DNA of 62,664 nucleotides from Clostridium sp. CAG:221 (GTDB lineage: Bacteria; Bacillota; Clostridia; Clostridiales; Clostridiaceae), in assembly GCA_000435835.1 (NCBI GenBank), contig FR883427.1, positions 68,855-131,518 of the forward strand. The letters are read 5' to 3'. The translations under genes were made by a program, and so were the position numbers. The notes under the pieces were generated by a model, which ran no database searches, was not told the origin of the DNA, and worked only from the letters and a program-made list of their open reading frames with translations. Of the stretch, positions 16,187 to 23,451 are shown piece after piece. Every line of letters starts with the position of its first letter. Positions within the stretch are counted from its first letter, which is position 1.

Positions 16187-17032
16187 ATGGACATAAAGAA
16201 CATAAAGACAGCAGAGCTGGTAAAGAAATATAATTTTAAGTTTTCAAAAAGTTTAGGTCAAAACTTTTTAATTGATGATTCAGTTCCAAGAGATATAGTA
16301 AGTGGAGCGGAAGTATGCAAGGATGATTTAGTTATTGAAATAGGTCCAGGAGTTGGAACGTTAACAGCACAATTATTAAATACAGCTAAAAGAGTTGTTG
16401 CCATAGAGCTAGATAATGATTTAATTCCTATATTAAGTCAAGAGTTAGGAGATAATCCAAACTTTACATTAATACATAATGATGCTTTAAAAGTTGATTT
16501 TAATGAAATAATAGGGGATGAGCAAAGTGTTAAGCTAGTTGCAAACCTTCCTTACTATGTAACTACTCCTATTATAGTAAAGCTTCTTAAGGAAAAGTAT
16601 AACTTTAAATCATTAACTATAATGATTCAAAAGGAAGTAGCAGAAAGAATGGCAGCAGAGCCAGGTAATAAGGATTATGGTGCATTATCTTTACTAGTTC
16701 AATATTATTGTGATACTGAAATAGTAAGAAAAGTACCTCCAGCTTGTTTCATACCAAGACCAAAGGTTGATTCTATTGTAATAAGATTAGAAAAATTAGA
16801 TAAGCCAAGAGTAGAAGTGCAAAATGAAAAACTATTCTTTGATATTATTAGAAATTCATTTAATATGAGAAGAAAGACATTATGGAATGGTGTTAAAAAT
16901 ATAGGATTATCTAAAGAAAAATTAGAAGAAGCATTTGATGAAGCAAATATTGATATTAAGAGAAGAGGAGAAACTTTATCTATAGAAGAATTTGCAGCAT
17001 TAGCAGATGCTATATATAGCAGAATGAAATAA
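16187..17032 (+). CDS. rsmA: 16S rRNA dimethyladenosine transferase (KsgA/RsmA)
   Basis: Dimethylates two adjacent adenosines near the 3' end of 16S rRNA (A1518/A1519 in E. coli numbering) during 30S maturation, using S-adenosylmethionine. Motifs: SLGQNFLID, IEIGPGVGTLTAQLL (SAM-binding), VAIELDNDL, and the catalytic NLPYY near residue 125. 281 aa is typical. ATG at 16187 follows GAAGAGGG within the end of rnmV; the two are translationally coupled. Followed by a strong bidirectional terminator that closes the metG-ksgA block. Confidence 0.97.
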   Translation: MDIKNIKTAELVKKYNFKFSKSLGQNFLIDDSVPRDIVSGAEVCKDDLVIEIGPGVGTLTAQLLNTAKRVVAIELDNDLIPILSQELGDNPNFTLIHNDALKVDFNEIIGDEQSVKLVANLPYYVTTPIIVKLLKEKYNFKSLTIMIQKEVAERMAAEPGNKDYGALSLLVQYYCDTEIVRKVPPACFIPRPKVDSIVIRLEKLDKPRVEVQNEKLFFDIIRNSFNMRRKTLWNGVKNIGLSKEKLEEAFDEANIDIKRRGETLSIEEFAALADAIYSRMK

Positions 17033-17033
17033 A

Positions 17034-17078
17034 AATAATAGGCTATGACGATACTTTGTCATAGCCTATTATTTTTAT
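17034..17078. terminator. bidirectional terminator after rsmA
   Basis: AATAATAGGCTATGAC/GTCATAGCCTATTATT, a 16-bp stem with a seven-base loop, followed by TTTTTATT; A-rich on the other side. Confidence 0.9.
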
Positions 17079-17084
17079 TAGTTA

Positions 17085-17143
17085 AAATTTTAGAAATTCC
17101 CTAAGGAATTTCCTCCTAAATTTTTCATTCTTAATTCTTAACA
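17085..17143 (+). repeat. degenerate fragment of dispersed repeat
   Basis: GAAATTC..GAATTTC hairpin followed by TTCATTCTTAATTCTTAA, resembling the second hairpin and right arm of the repeat family without the left half. Weakly supported. Confidence 0.4.
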
Positions 17144-17239
17144 AATTAGCGTAGCTTTAATTTTCTAGTATTGAGAACATATCTGTTTATAGTAAGCATA
17201 TAATATAGGGAATTATTTTAACTTGGAGGTTTTAAGAGA

Positions 17240-18487
17240 ATGGCTAGTAATAGCAGGCTATATAGAAACTTCATTATTTTGCAGGAAGATGAACGTGGAT
17301 ATGCTAGTGCAAATGATAAATCACTGTCAGGGTATGCAAAGATTGAAGCAAAGGGAGATATATGTAAAATATCTTTTTATGCTCAAAACCTCAGAAAAGA
17401 TGAAGATAAATACAATATGATGCTTATATGTGATAAGAAAGATAACAAGCAAATAGTAGATTTAGGTAAGTTAGATGTAAGCATTGCTGGAAAAGCAGAT
17501 TATACTAAAGAATATAATGTTGATAACATAGCTGGAATAGAGCTTTCTTTGGATAAGATCTCTGGAGCAGCCATAGGTAAATATAAAGATGGCGTTCCAA
17601 TTTTTATTATGTGCGGATTTTTAAATGGACAACAGCCTTGTGAGGACTGGAAAAATTATAAAGTAATAAAAGCTAAAGGTGATAAAGAACTGCAAAAGAA
17701 AATGCATTATAAAGAAGAGAAGAAACATGATAAAAAAGATAAGAAGGATAAATGTGACGATAGGGAAGAAATAAAAGAAGTAGTGAATGAAGAAATCAAG
17801 GTTGAGGAAGTTTCTCCAAAGATTGAAGAAGAAAAGAGAGTTGAATCCATTGAAGAAAAAGATATAAAAGAAGAATCTGTTGAGGAAAATAGTAAAGAAC
17901 CAATAGAGGAAGTAAAGGAAGATAGAAAAGATCAGGCAGAAGAGGTTAAGTTACAGGCCACTATAGAAGAAAATATGGAAATTCAGTATCCAAAAGAAAA
18001 TCTTAGAGGTAAATTTGAAGACTATGAAGAGTTTATAGAAGAAAACAAAGAATTTAATCCAAGAACTAACAAGATAAGAGGAACTATTGGTGAGTATTTT
18101 GAAGCTATTGCAGAGGGCTTTGAAGAAGATGAAGGTTATGATGAACTTAAATATTGCAAGTGGTACAAGGTTCCTGTACATGATTTATATGAAATGTGTA
18201 ATATGTCTAATTATAATAAATATACATTAGTTTATTATCCAATGCTTAATTATTATCCTTATATTAAAAAGTATAATTATTTTAAATTAGGATATAAATG
18301 TGATTCTAAAGGGAATTTAAAATATATAATTTATGCTATTCCTGGAAAGAAGGATAAAGATGAACAACCATATGATGGAAGAACAGGATTTGTCACATGG
18401 GTTGCTAAGGATTCAGATACAGACATAGGTTGCTGGCTAATGTTCTATGACTTTAAGAATTCTACAGTTGTAGTTCCTATGCAATAA
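17240..18487 (+). CDS. hypothetical two-domain protein with acidic coiled linker
   Basis: 415 aa, not assigned to a characterised family. Residues 1-150 form a globular domain starting NSRLYRNFIILQEDERGYA and containing GYAKIEAKGDICKISFYAQNL, a beta-rich pattern with IFIMCGFLNGQQPCEDW. Residues 150-270 are a Lys/Glu-rich low-complexity linker (KKHDKKDKKDK, then EEIKEVVNEE-type repeats). Residues 290-415 form an aromatic-rich domain (CKWYKVPVHDLYEMCNMSNYN, YPMLNYYPYIKKYNYFKLGY) ending in a FVTWVAKDSD segment. ATG at 17240 has TTGGAGG upstream. It occupies the place of yabG after ksgA but does not resemble it. Confidence 0.75.
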   Translation: MASNSRLYRNFIILQEDERGYASANDKSLSGYAKIEAKGDICKISFYAQNLRKDEDKYNMMLICDKKDNKQIVDLGKLDVSIAGKADYTKEYNVDNIAGIELSLDKISGAAIGKYKDGVPIFIMCGFLNGQQPCEDWKNYKVIKAKGDKELQKKMHYKEEKKHDKKDKKDKCDDREEIKEVVNEEIKVEEVSPKIEEEKRVESIEEKDIKEESVEENSKEPIEEVKEDRKDQAEEVKLQATIEENMEIQYPKENLRGKFEDYEEFIEENKEFNPRTNKIRGTIGEYFEAIAEGFEEDEGYDELKYCKWYKVPVHDLYEMCNMSNYNKYTLVYYPMLNYYPYIKKYNYFKLGYKCDSKGNLKYIIYAIPGKKDKDEQPYDGRTGFVTWVAKDSDTDIGCWLMFYDFKNSTVVVPMQ

Positions 18488-18586
18488 AGTAGAATGATTG
18501 TACTTATATTAATTAGTGAGTTCATAAATAATGAGGCCATGTAAATATTTAAATTGCCAATGATAACAGAAAGTATTATAATTTTT

Positions 18587-18620
18587 ATAATTAGGAGGAG
18601 GCTTATCTCCTCCTAATTAT
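18587..18620. terminator. perfect 14-bp inverted repeat, terminator-like
   Basis: ATAATTAGGAGGAG and its exact complement flank a six-base loop GCTTAT. It lies between the unknown two-domain gene and the lipoprotein gene, 30 nt before the latter. The right side has only a weak T-tract, so a terminator with poor U-run or a leader hairpin are both possible; the left arm contains AGGAGGAG, a Shine-Dalgarno-like sequence held in the stem. Confidence 0.6.
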
Positions 18621-18651
18621 TTGAATAAAAAGTATTGGAAGGAGAGATGAA

Positions 18652-19482
18652 ATGTTAAAAAATATTAAGCTTAGCTGCTTAACTGTAGTATTAATAGGTA
18701 TAATAACTACATTTTCTGGTTGTAGTGTAGTAGAAAATATAGAAAAGAAATTAGGATGGAAGACAGAATATTTTGAGTACTTAGATTCTAAAAATTTAGA
18801 ACAAATAAGTATTCAGAGTACTAGAGATTTAGGATTTAAGTTTATTGTTACTGAAGGGTCAGCAAAAAATACAATGTATAACTTACTTTGTAAAGCACAA
18901 AAAAGCGATAAAAAATCAAGCTTAGATCCAGATTATATATTTGAGTTTGATTTAGGAGATGAAGTTAAACAATTCTATTATGTGGTAGGTAGTGACAGCG
19001 GTAATTTCTATAGTGATACTGATGTTTATACAGTTTCTAATAGAATAGATGAAGTTATCATACAAAACTTATCTTTTATTAGAAAGCCTAAAGAATTTAA
19101 TTATATTTATTATAGACCAATATTAGAAGTTCTAGAAAAGATTGAACCTTCCTTAAAGGATAAGGATTATAAAATAGGTATAAATATAAAAGGCGATGCA
19201 GACTGTTTAAAATACATTTTTTCTAATGATTTAAAGAATTTTATTTCAGAGGCAGATAAGATAATTTCTAATGTAGAATTAGTTCAAACCACTACGGCAG
19301 GTTATGATGTAGTTATCACTATCAAGAATAGAGGATATGACACATTAGTTTATAAGACTGCTATAACAGTAACTAATAAGAGAGAAAATACAGAAGAGAT
19401 TTATTATGTAGTGGCACAATATGAGTATAAGAAATGGAATATTTCAATTAGTGAGCCAAATGTAAAACCATCAAATTGGTAA
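18652..19482 (+). CDS. putative lipoprotein
   Basis: 276 aa. A lipoprotein signal ends with TFSGCSVV (lipid-modified Cys near residue 24). The mature part contains a segment DSKNLEQISIQSTRDLGFKFIV and alternating beta/alpha sequence without recognised catalytic motifs; mid-part is YIYYRPILEVLEKIEPSLKDKDYKIGINIKG. GGAGAGATGAA ribosome binding site at the ATG. No family assigned with confidence; expected location is the outer face of the cell membrane. Confidence 0.8.
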   Translation: MLKNIKLSCLTVVLIGIITTFSGCSVVENIEKKLGWKTEYFEYLDSKNLEQISIQSTRDLGFKFIVTEGSAKNTMYNLLCKAQKSDKKSSLDPDYIFEFDLGDEVKQFYYVVGSDSGNFYSDTDVYTVSNRIDEVIIQNLSFIRKPKEFNYIYYRPILEVLEKIEPSLKDKDYKIGINIKGDADCLKYIFSNDLKNFISEADKIISNVELVQTTTAGYDVVITIKNRGYDTLVYKTAITVTNKRENTEEIYYVVAQYEYKKWNISISEPNVKPSNW

Positions 19483-19554
19483 TGAATTTTTAATACATAT
19501 TTTTAGTGAATTAGTAAATAATATCATTATAAGTATGAGGAAAGGATGATTTAT

Positions 19555-19743
19555 ATGAAAGCTCATGTTGATAAAGATACATGTATAGGTTGTGGATTAT
19601 GTCCATCTATATGTGAAGCTGTGTTTGTGTTAGAGGATGATGGAAAAGCAGCTGCTTATGTTGATGAGGTACCTTCAGAAGTAGAAGATGAAGCTAAAGA
19701 CGCAGAAGCAAGCTGTCCAGTTAATGCAATAGTAGTAGAATAA
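19555..19743 (+). CDS. 4Fe-4S ferredoxin
   Basis: Small electron carrier (62 aa). A single [4Fe-4S] site is indicated by CIGCGLCPSIC at residues 11-21 plus SCPVNAI at 53-59 (C-x2-C-x2-C...C-P). This is the one-cluster type, not the two-cluster 2[4Fe-4S] clostridial ferredoxin. The C-terminal half is strongly acidic, as in electron-transfer ferredoxins. ATG at 19555 is preferred over that at 19546 because GAGGAAAGG overlaps the latter. A terminator follows at once, so it is monocistronic. Confidence 0.95.
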   Translation: MKAHVDKDTCIGCGLCPSICEAVFVLEDDGKAAAYVDEVPSEVEDEAKDAEASCPVNAIVVE

Positions 19744-19769
19744 AAAAGATGCTTAAGGCATCTTTTTTG
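19743..19769 (+). terminator. rho-independent terminator of ferredoxin gene
   Basis: AAAAAAGATGC/GCATCTTTTTT hairpin with a five-base loop starting at the stop codon. Confidence 0.92.
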
Positions 19770-19793
19770 CTTTATAAACAAAGTTTTATATTA

Positions 19794-19985
19794 TTAAAAA
19801 AAGTCTTCAGATTTATGTAGAGGATGATATTTTAGATTATTACAGTTATTTAAAGTAGATAAATTAATATTACTTCCTATAGGTAATAATGTAGGCAAAG
19901 AGTTTATTGGAACTGTGCTTACTGAATCATCTTCTAATAAAATGAAAGCTTCAGAATGGTTATAATCTAGTATTAAACCTTTCAT
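19794..19985 (-). CDS. small protein resembling an RsgI anti-sigma N-terminal domain
   Basis: 63 aa, ATG at 19985 with AAGGTGG upstream. The N-terminal MKGLILDYNHSEAFILLEDDSVSTVPI resembles the start of RsgI-type anti-sigma factors (a short beta-sheet domain that binds SigI-like sigma factors). There is no membrane helix or sensor domain, so this is a domain on its own. Similar tiny proteins are common in clostridia; the link to sigma factors is inference. Located convergent to the ferredoxin gene. Confidence 0.6.
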   Translation of the reverse strand: MKGLILDYNHSEAFILLEDDSVSTVPINSLPTLLPIGSNINLSTLNNCNNLKYHPLHKSEDFF

Positions 19986-20027
19986 CACTACACCACCTTA
20001 ATAATTTTACTTAGTATATGTAAAATA

Positions 20028-20068
20028 AAAAAAAATATACAAGTAAGGCTATTCTTACTTGTATATTT
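20028..20068 (-). terminator. rho-independent terminator of degV-padR operon
   Basis: Minus-strand hairpin ATATACAAGTAAG/CTTACTTGTATAT with a six-base loop followed by a long T-run (A-run at 20027-20036 on the plus strand). Overlaps the padR stop codon. Confidence 0.9.
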
Positions 20069-20516
20069 ATAGATATAGATCTTTATAAACCATTTGAAAT
20101 ACTTTTAATGATTCTTCAATCCTTGGTTTTAGTAGATGTCTTCTATGTTGAAACTCTTTTTTCCCTAAATCTGTAAGGTAGTAAATCTTTTGGAACTTCT
20201 TCTTAGGATCATCCCACTTGCCAATTACCAGTCCGTCCTTTTCAAGCTTTTTTAAAAGTGGATAAATTCCTCCAGTACTTGGAGTCCAAAGATTAGAAGT
20301 TCTTTTAGATATTTTATTAGAAATATCATTGCCATTGGAAGGGCCTAAATGAAGAATAAATAAAACATAGATTGGAAGCAGGCCTTTGGTAAAAACTTGA
20401 CCTACAGCTTCTTTTTCTTTTTGAATCTTTTTTAATTCAGCAACCTTTGCTTTATATTCTTCATAGAGCCTTTTTTCTTCTGCCTTTATATCATCGATAT
20501 TTTTAAAATCATCCAT
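20067..20516 (-). CDS. PadR family transcriptional regulator
   Basis: 149 aa. Residues 1-40 form a charged helical extension (KAEEKRLYEEYKAKVAELKKI), then a PadR winged helix: LLPIYVLFILHLGPSNGNDISNKI, the conserved TPSTGGIYPLLKKLEKDGLV recognition region, and KIYYLTDLGKKEF wing. PadR proteins are usually dimeric repressors that respond to small molecules and often repress their own operon. It lies five bases after degV, so the two are co-transcribed. A paired palindromic sequence upstream of degV is a candidate operator. Confidence 0.93.
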   Translation of the reverse strand: MDDFKNIDDIKAEEKRLYEEYKAKVAELKKIQKEKEAVGQVFTKGLLPIYVLFILHLGPSNGNDISNKISKRTSNLWTPSTGGIYPLLKKLEKDGLVIGKWDDPKKKFQKIYYLTDLGKKEFQHRRHLLKPRIEESLKVFQMVYKDLYL

Positions 20517-20521
20517 AAGGT

Positions 20522-21367
20522 TTACTCTACAAGCTTTACAGAAAGTCCTAATAGTCCTGGACCGCCGTGCACTCCCAATGCTGGACTAAGAACATTTAGT
20601 TTTATATTTTCTACATTTGGTAACTTTGCAAGTTGTTCCATATATTTTGTTGCTTCTTCTTTACAAGCACATTCTAATACTGTAACTTCACATTTTCCTA
20701 AAGCAAGCTTTTCTTTTAGAAGCTCAGTCATTTTTGAAAGTGCTTGTTTTCTTCCTCTGGCTTTACATATAGTATAGTAAACTCCTGTATCATCAGTAGT
20801 AATTATAGGCTTTAAGTTTAATAATTCGCCAATTGTACCTGCAACCTTACCAATTCTACCACCTTTTTGTAAGTATTCTAAAGTATTAATAGTATAGAAT
20901 CCAGTTATTCTTTCTCTTATTTTAGGTAGTGCTTCAACTATTTCTTCAAAGCTTTTACCAGCTTCAACAAGTTTAACTGCTTCTAAGACAACTTCTCCTT
21001 CAGGATAAGCAAGAATCTTAGTGTCATATACATATGATGTTAGCTTTGGGTGATCTTCTAACATTAATCTTAATGAATTACATGTTCCAGAAAGACCTCC
21101 TGAAAGACATATGGCAATAACATGAGTATAGCCTTCCGATTCTAATTTGCTAAGAATATCTTCCATAGTTTGTGCACTTGGAAGTGATGTTTTAGGAATT
21201 TCTTTATCTAAATTTAAATATATTTCTTCTGGTGTAATGTCTAATTTATCTTGGTAATCTCCATGAGAGTAGATTATTCTAAGGGGCAATAAATTAATGT
21301 TCTTTTCTTTTACAATCTCTAATGGGATGTCAGATGCACTATCAGTTATTATAGCAATTTTTTGCAT
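20522..21367 (-). CDS. DegV family fatty-acid-binding protein
   Basis: DegV (FakB-like) proteins bind a fatty acid and can present it to the kinase FakA. The sequence starts IAIITDSASDIP, then has TSLPSAQTMEDIL, the ICLSGGLSGTCNS segment and YLQKGGRIGKVAG, all family hallmarks lining the lipid pocket. 281 aa is standard. AGGAGG precedes the ATG at 21367. First gene of the operon with padR; no fakA is in the window. Confidence 0.95.
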   Translation of the reverse strand: MQKIAIITDSASDIPLEIVKEKNINLLPLRIIYSHGDYQDKLDITPEEIYLNLDKEIPKTSLPSAQTMEDILSKLESEGYTHVIAICLSGGLSGTCNSLRLMLEDHPKLTSYVYDTKILAYPEGEVVLEAVKLVEAGKSFEEIVEALPKIRERITGFYTINTLEYLQKGGRIGKVAGTIGELLNLKPIITTDDTGVYYTICKARGRKQALSKMTELLKEKLALGKCEVTVLECACKEEATKYMEQLAKLPNVENIKLNVLSPALGVHGGPGLLGLSVKLVE

Positions 21368-21419
21368 TGTAATCCTCCTAACCTAATTATTAATTATATT
21401 ATAGCATAAACCACATAGT

Positions 21420-21458
21420 TATCAATACTGATAAGTATAAACATTATCAATACTGATA
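21420..21458. promoter_or_regulatory. paired palindromic operator candidate upstream of degV-padR
   Basis: TATCAATACTGATA occurs twice, at 21420-21433 and 21445-21458, 25 bp apart start to start. Each copy is itself an inverted repeat (TATCA..TGATA). Lies 53 nt upstream of the degV start, in the promoter region of an operon that encodes its own PadR regulator. Confidence 0.6.
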
Positions 21459-21588
21459 TAGTTCAATTAATATATATTAAGTAAAAATTTCAATAGAGAC
21501 TTTTATATGAAATAAGGAGTTATTAATATGTAAACAATTTTTAAGGAAAAATAGGGGATAATATCATATATTAAAAATTTTTTTTGAT

Positions 21589-21617
21589 TTGAAAACAAAA
21601 AAGCATAGAAGTATAAT
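21589..21617 (+). promoter_or_regulatory. sigma-A promoter of nrdD
   Basis: TTGAAA (21589-21594), exactly 17-nt spacer, TATAAT (21612-21617). Located 35 nt upstream of the GTG start of nrdD. Confidence 0.75.
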
Positions 21618-21619
21618 GT

Positions 21620-21635
21620 ATACCATATATTGTGT
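21620..21635 (+). promoter_or_regulatory. candidate NrdR box
   Basis: ATACCATATATTGTGT matches the NrdR operator consensus (ACACWATATATWGTGT) at 14 of 16 positions. It starts three bases after the -10 element, over the transcription start, where binding would repress. NrdR boxes usually occur in pairs about 31 bp apart; I see no good second box at that distance. Confidence 0.5.
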
Positions 21636-21651
21636 ATAGGAGGGAAAAAAT

Positions 21652-22128
21652 GTGCTATATGTAGTGAAGAGAGATGGAAGGGAAGTAGTATTTAATAAGG
21701 ATAAAATAAGTAATGCAATAAGAAAAGCCAGCAAGGAAGTTTCAAAAAAATTAGACCACAATGAAATCATAAATATAACGGAAAACGTATATAAATCCAT
21801 ACTTAAAACTGAAAAATCAAGTATAACTGTGGAAGAAATTCAAAATTTAATTGAAAAGACCTTGATGGATGAAGGGTACAATGAAATTCAAAGAGCTTAT
21901 TCTATCTATAGGATGGATAGGACACGAGTGAGAGATACAAAATCTGATTTAATGAAAGCCATTAATAGAATTGGCGTGGAAACTGATAGAGACAATGCCA
22001 ATGTAGGCAATAACTTTTCATCAAAGCTTTTAAGAATAGCATCAGAATCAAATAAGTGGCATAATTTAGCCAATATGCCTAAGCATTTAGCAAAAGCTCA
22101 TGAAAATGGTGAGCTTTATTTTCATGAT
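21652..22128 (+). CDS. nrdD: anaerobic ribonucleoside-triphosphate reductase, exon 1
   Basis: First exon (159 codons) of class III ribonucleotide reductase, which makes deoxynucleotides from NTPs without oxygen using a glycyl radical. It holds the N-terminal ATP-cone (YVVKRDGREVVFNKDKI, residues 2-18, through about 95) and the start of the catalytic barrel, ending GELYFHD. Start is GTG at 21652 after AGGAGGG; the overlapping ATG at 21650 is out of frame. Without splicing the frame stops at 22147 in intron sequence. With the boundaries given here the three exons total 2118 nt, encoding 705 aa. Transcribed from a sigma-A promoter with an NrdR-like box. Confidence 0.9.
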
Positions 22129-23369
22129 CAAATGGGTCGTCTATATTAGAAATAATGTGGAGAAATAAGTTGTCTTTTTGCTGGAACGCCCTAAAGCCAA
22201 TTAAACTACAACGTAAATAGTAATATTAAGCGTGAAAGTTGCGAAAGCAGAAAAAATTAATTGGATAGCTCATGCTGAAAAAAAGTTTTATTAGAAATGA
22301 ATCAGCTAATAAAATGCTAAAAGTAATAAACAATGGGTAATCAGCAGGGAAGTATTTATATTAAAATGTATTATCATGTATTTAATCCTTATAACTTGAC
22401 AAAATAGTATAGTAATTAGGCTGTGAAAGGAATTAATTCTATGGCTAAATATTATAAGGATTATACAGAAGAAGAGAAATTGAGAATAGTTGATGATATG
22501 ATTAATTCAAATTTAACATATAAGGAATTAATGGAGAAACATTCTATTGGAGCAAGAAGCTATAAAAAACTAAGAGACGAGTATAATATAAGAAAAATAG
22601 CAATAAGAAATAAAAAATTTAAAGTTAATGATGATTATTTTGAAATAATAGATACTGAAGAAAAAGCTTATTGGCTAGGTTTTTTATATGCAGATGGATG
22701 TGTAGCAAGGAAGGGTAATTATTATACTATTAAAATAGATCAGGCATTATATGATTATGAACATGTATTAAAGTTTAAAGAAGCAATTAATTCAACATAT
22801 CCAGTAAAAATATATAATGATACAGAATCAGGTCATGCAAGAATAATTGTAGGTAGCAAAAAGATGTATGATGACTTAATAGATAAAGGATGTTATCCAA
22901 ATAAAACAAAAGAGTTACTATTTCCAACATATGAGCAAGTTCCAAAAGGGTTGATGTGGAGCTTTATAAGAGGATATTTTGATGGCGATGGAACCATTAA
23001 TATTATGTCACAGTTTAATGTTCCTCAAGCAAGATTTCAGATGTTAGGAACAAATGCCTTTTTAAATGGTTTTTGTATGTTTTTAGAAGAGTATGTTGGC
23101 AAGATAAACATACATCCAAGTAGAGGAATATTTTATGTACAAATCGGCGGAAATAGAAAAACAAAAATTATTTTTGATTTAATGTATGATAAGTCTACGA
23201 TATATTTACAAAGAAAGTTTGATATATATGATAATCATTTTTATAAATAAACCTTCAACGAGCATATGGCAACTACCTAAGCTTACAAGAAGTATGGTAA
23301 AGATGTGCTCTAGTCCGTCTATTAAGTAAATAATAGAGTTAAAGTATAGCGAAAGCTACGGTATTTACG
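22129..23369 (+). mobile_element. group I intron in nrdD with homing endonuclease gene
   Basis: 1241 nt. The 5' exon ends in T (22128) after GATGA-type sequence and can pair with GTCGT at 22137-22141, giving a P1 helix with the expected G-T pair at the splice site. The intron ends in G (23369). Core elements near the 3' end: R-like TTCAACGAGCAT (about 23253) and S-like AAGATGTGCTCTAGTC (about 23300), whose GAGC/GCTC segments form P7; a Q-like region (ACGCCCTAAAGCC) is near 22185. Removing it joins GAT to CTA GAT TCA, restoring the conserved YFHD-LDSYNLT. The endonuclease ORF sits in a peripheral loop. Confidence 0.88.
22441..23250 (+). CDS. LAGLIDADG homing endonuclease (intron-encoded)
   Basis: 269 aa, single chain with two LAGLIDADG motifs: WLGFLYADG (residues 78-86) and FIRGYFDGDG (175-184), each ending in the metal-binding Asp. 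An N-terminal segment (DYTEEEKLRIVDDMINSNLTYKELMEKH, residues 7-34) looks like a helix-turn-helix of the transposase/resolvase kind, fused to the nuclease. It would cut intronless nrdD alleles and copy the intron into them. ATG at 22441 follows AAAGGA; an upstream in-frame GTG overlaps that site. Both catalytic acidic residues are intact, so it may be active. Confidence 0.92.
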   Translation: MAKYYKDYTEEEKLRIVDDMINSNLTYKELMEKHSIGARSYKKLRDEYNIRKIAIRNKKFKVNDDYFEIIDTEEKAYWLGFLYADGCVARKGNYYTIKIDQALYDYEHVLKFKEAINSTYPVKIYNDTESGHARIIVGSKKMYDDLIDKGCYPNKTKELLFPTYEQVPKGLMWSFIRGYFDGDGTINIMSQFNVPQARFQMLGTNAFLNGFCMFLEEYVGKINIHPSRGIFYVQIGGNRKTKIIFDLMYDKSTIYLQRKFDIYDNHFYK

Positions 23370-23451
23370 CTAGATTCATATAATTTAACAATTAATTGTC
23401 TTCATATTCCTACTAGAGAGCTTTTGGAAAGTGGATTTAATACCGGATATG
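23370..23451 (+). CDS. nrdD: anaerobic ribonucleoside-triphosphate reductase, exon 2 (82 nt)
   Basis: Internal exon lying between two unrelated introns. It encodes LDSYNLTINCLHIPTRELLESGFNTGY plus the first base of a Gly codon. The Cys in INCLHIP is residue 169 of the spliced protein and corresponds to the first redox-active Cys of class III reductases (E. coli Cys175). The exon also carries the group II intron-binding sequences IBS2 (TTAATAC, 23437-23443) and IBS1 (GATATG, 23446-23451). Confidence 0.88.
23437..23451 (+). promoter_or_regulatory. group II intron exon-binding sites IBS2/IBS1
   Basis: TTAATAC (23437-23443) is complementary over all seven bases to GTATTAA in intron domain I (23725-23731, EBS2). 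GATATG (23446-23451) pairs with CGTATC (23835-23840, EBS1) with one G-T pair. The two-base separation is normal for retrohoming target sites. Confidence 0.75.

Noticed and set aside
21652..22149. Reading the first nrdD piece as a complete 165-aa ATP-cone protein
   Set aside because: The last seven residues (from 22129) are intron sequence; the frame resumes at 23370 with conserved NrdD sequence after splicing.
22129..23369. Intein in NrdD
   Set aside because: In-frame stops separate the endonuclease from both exons, the needed Cys/Asn splice residues are absent, and group I RNA core sequences are present.
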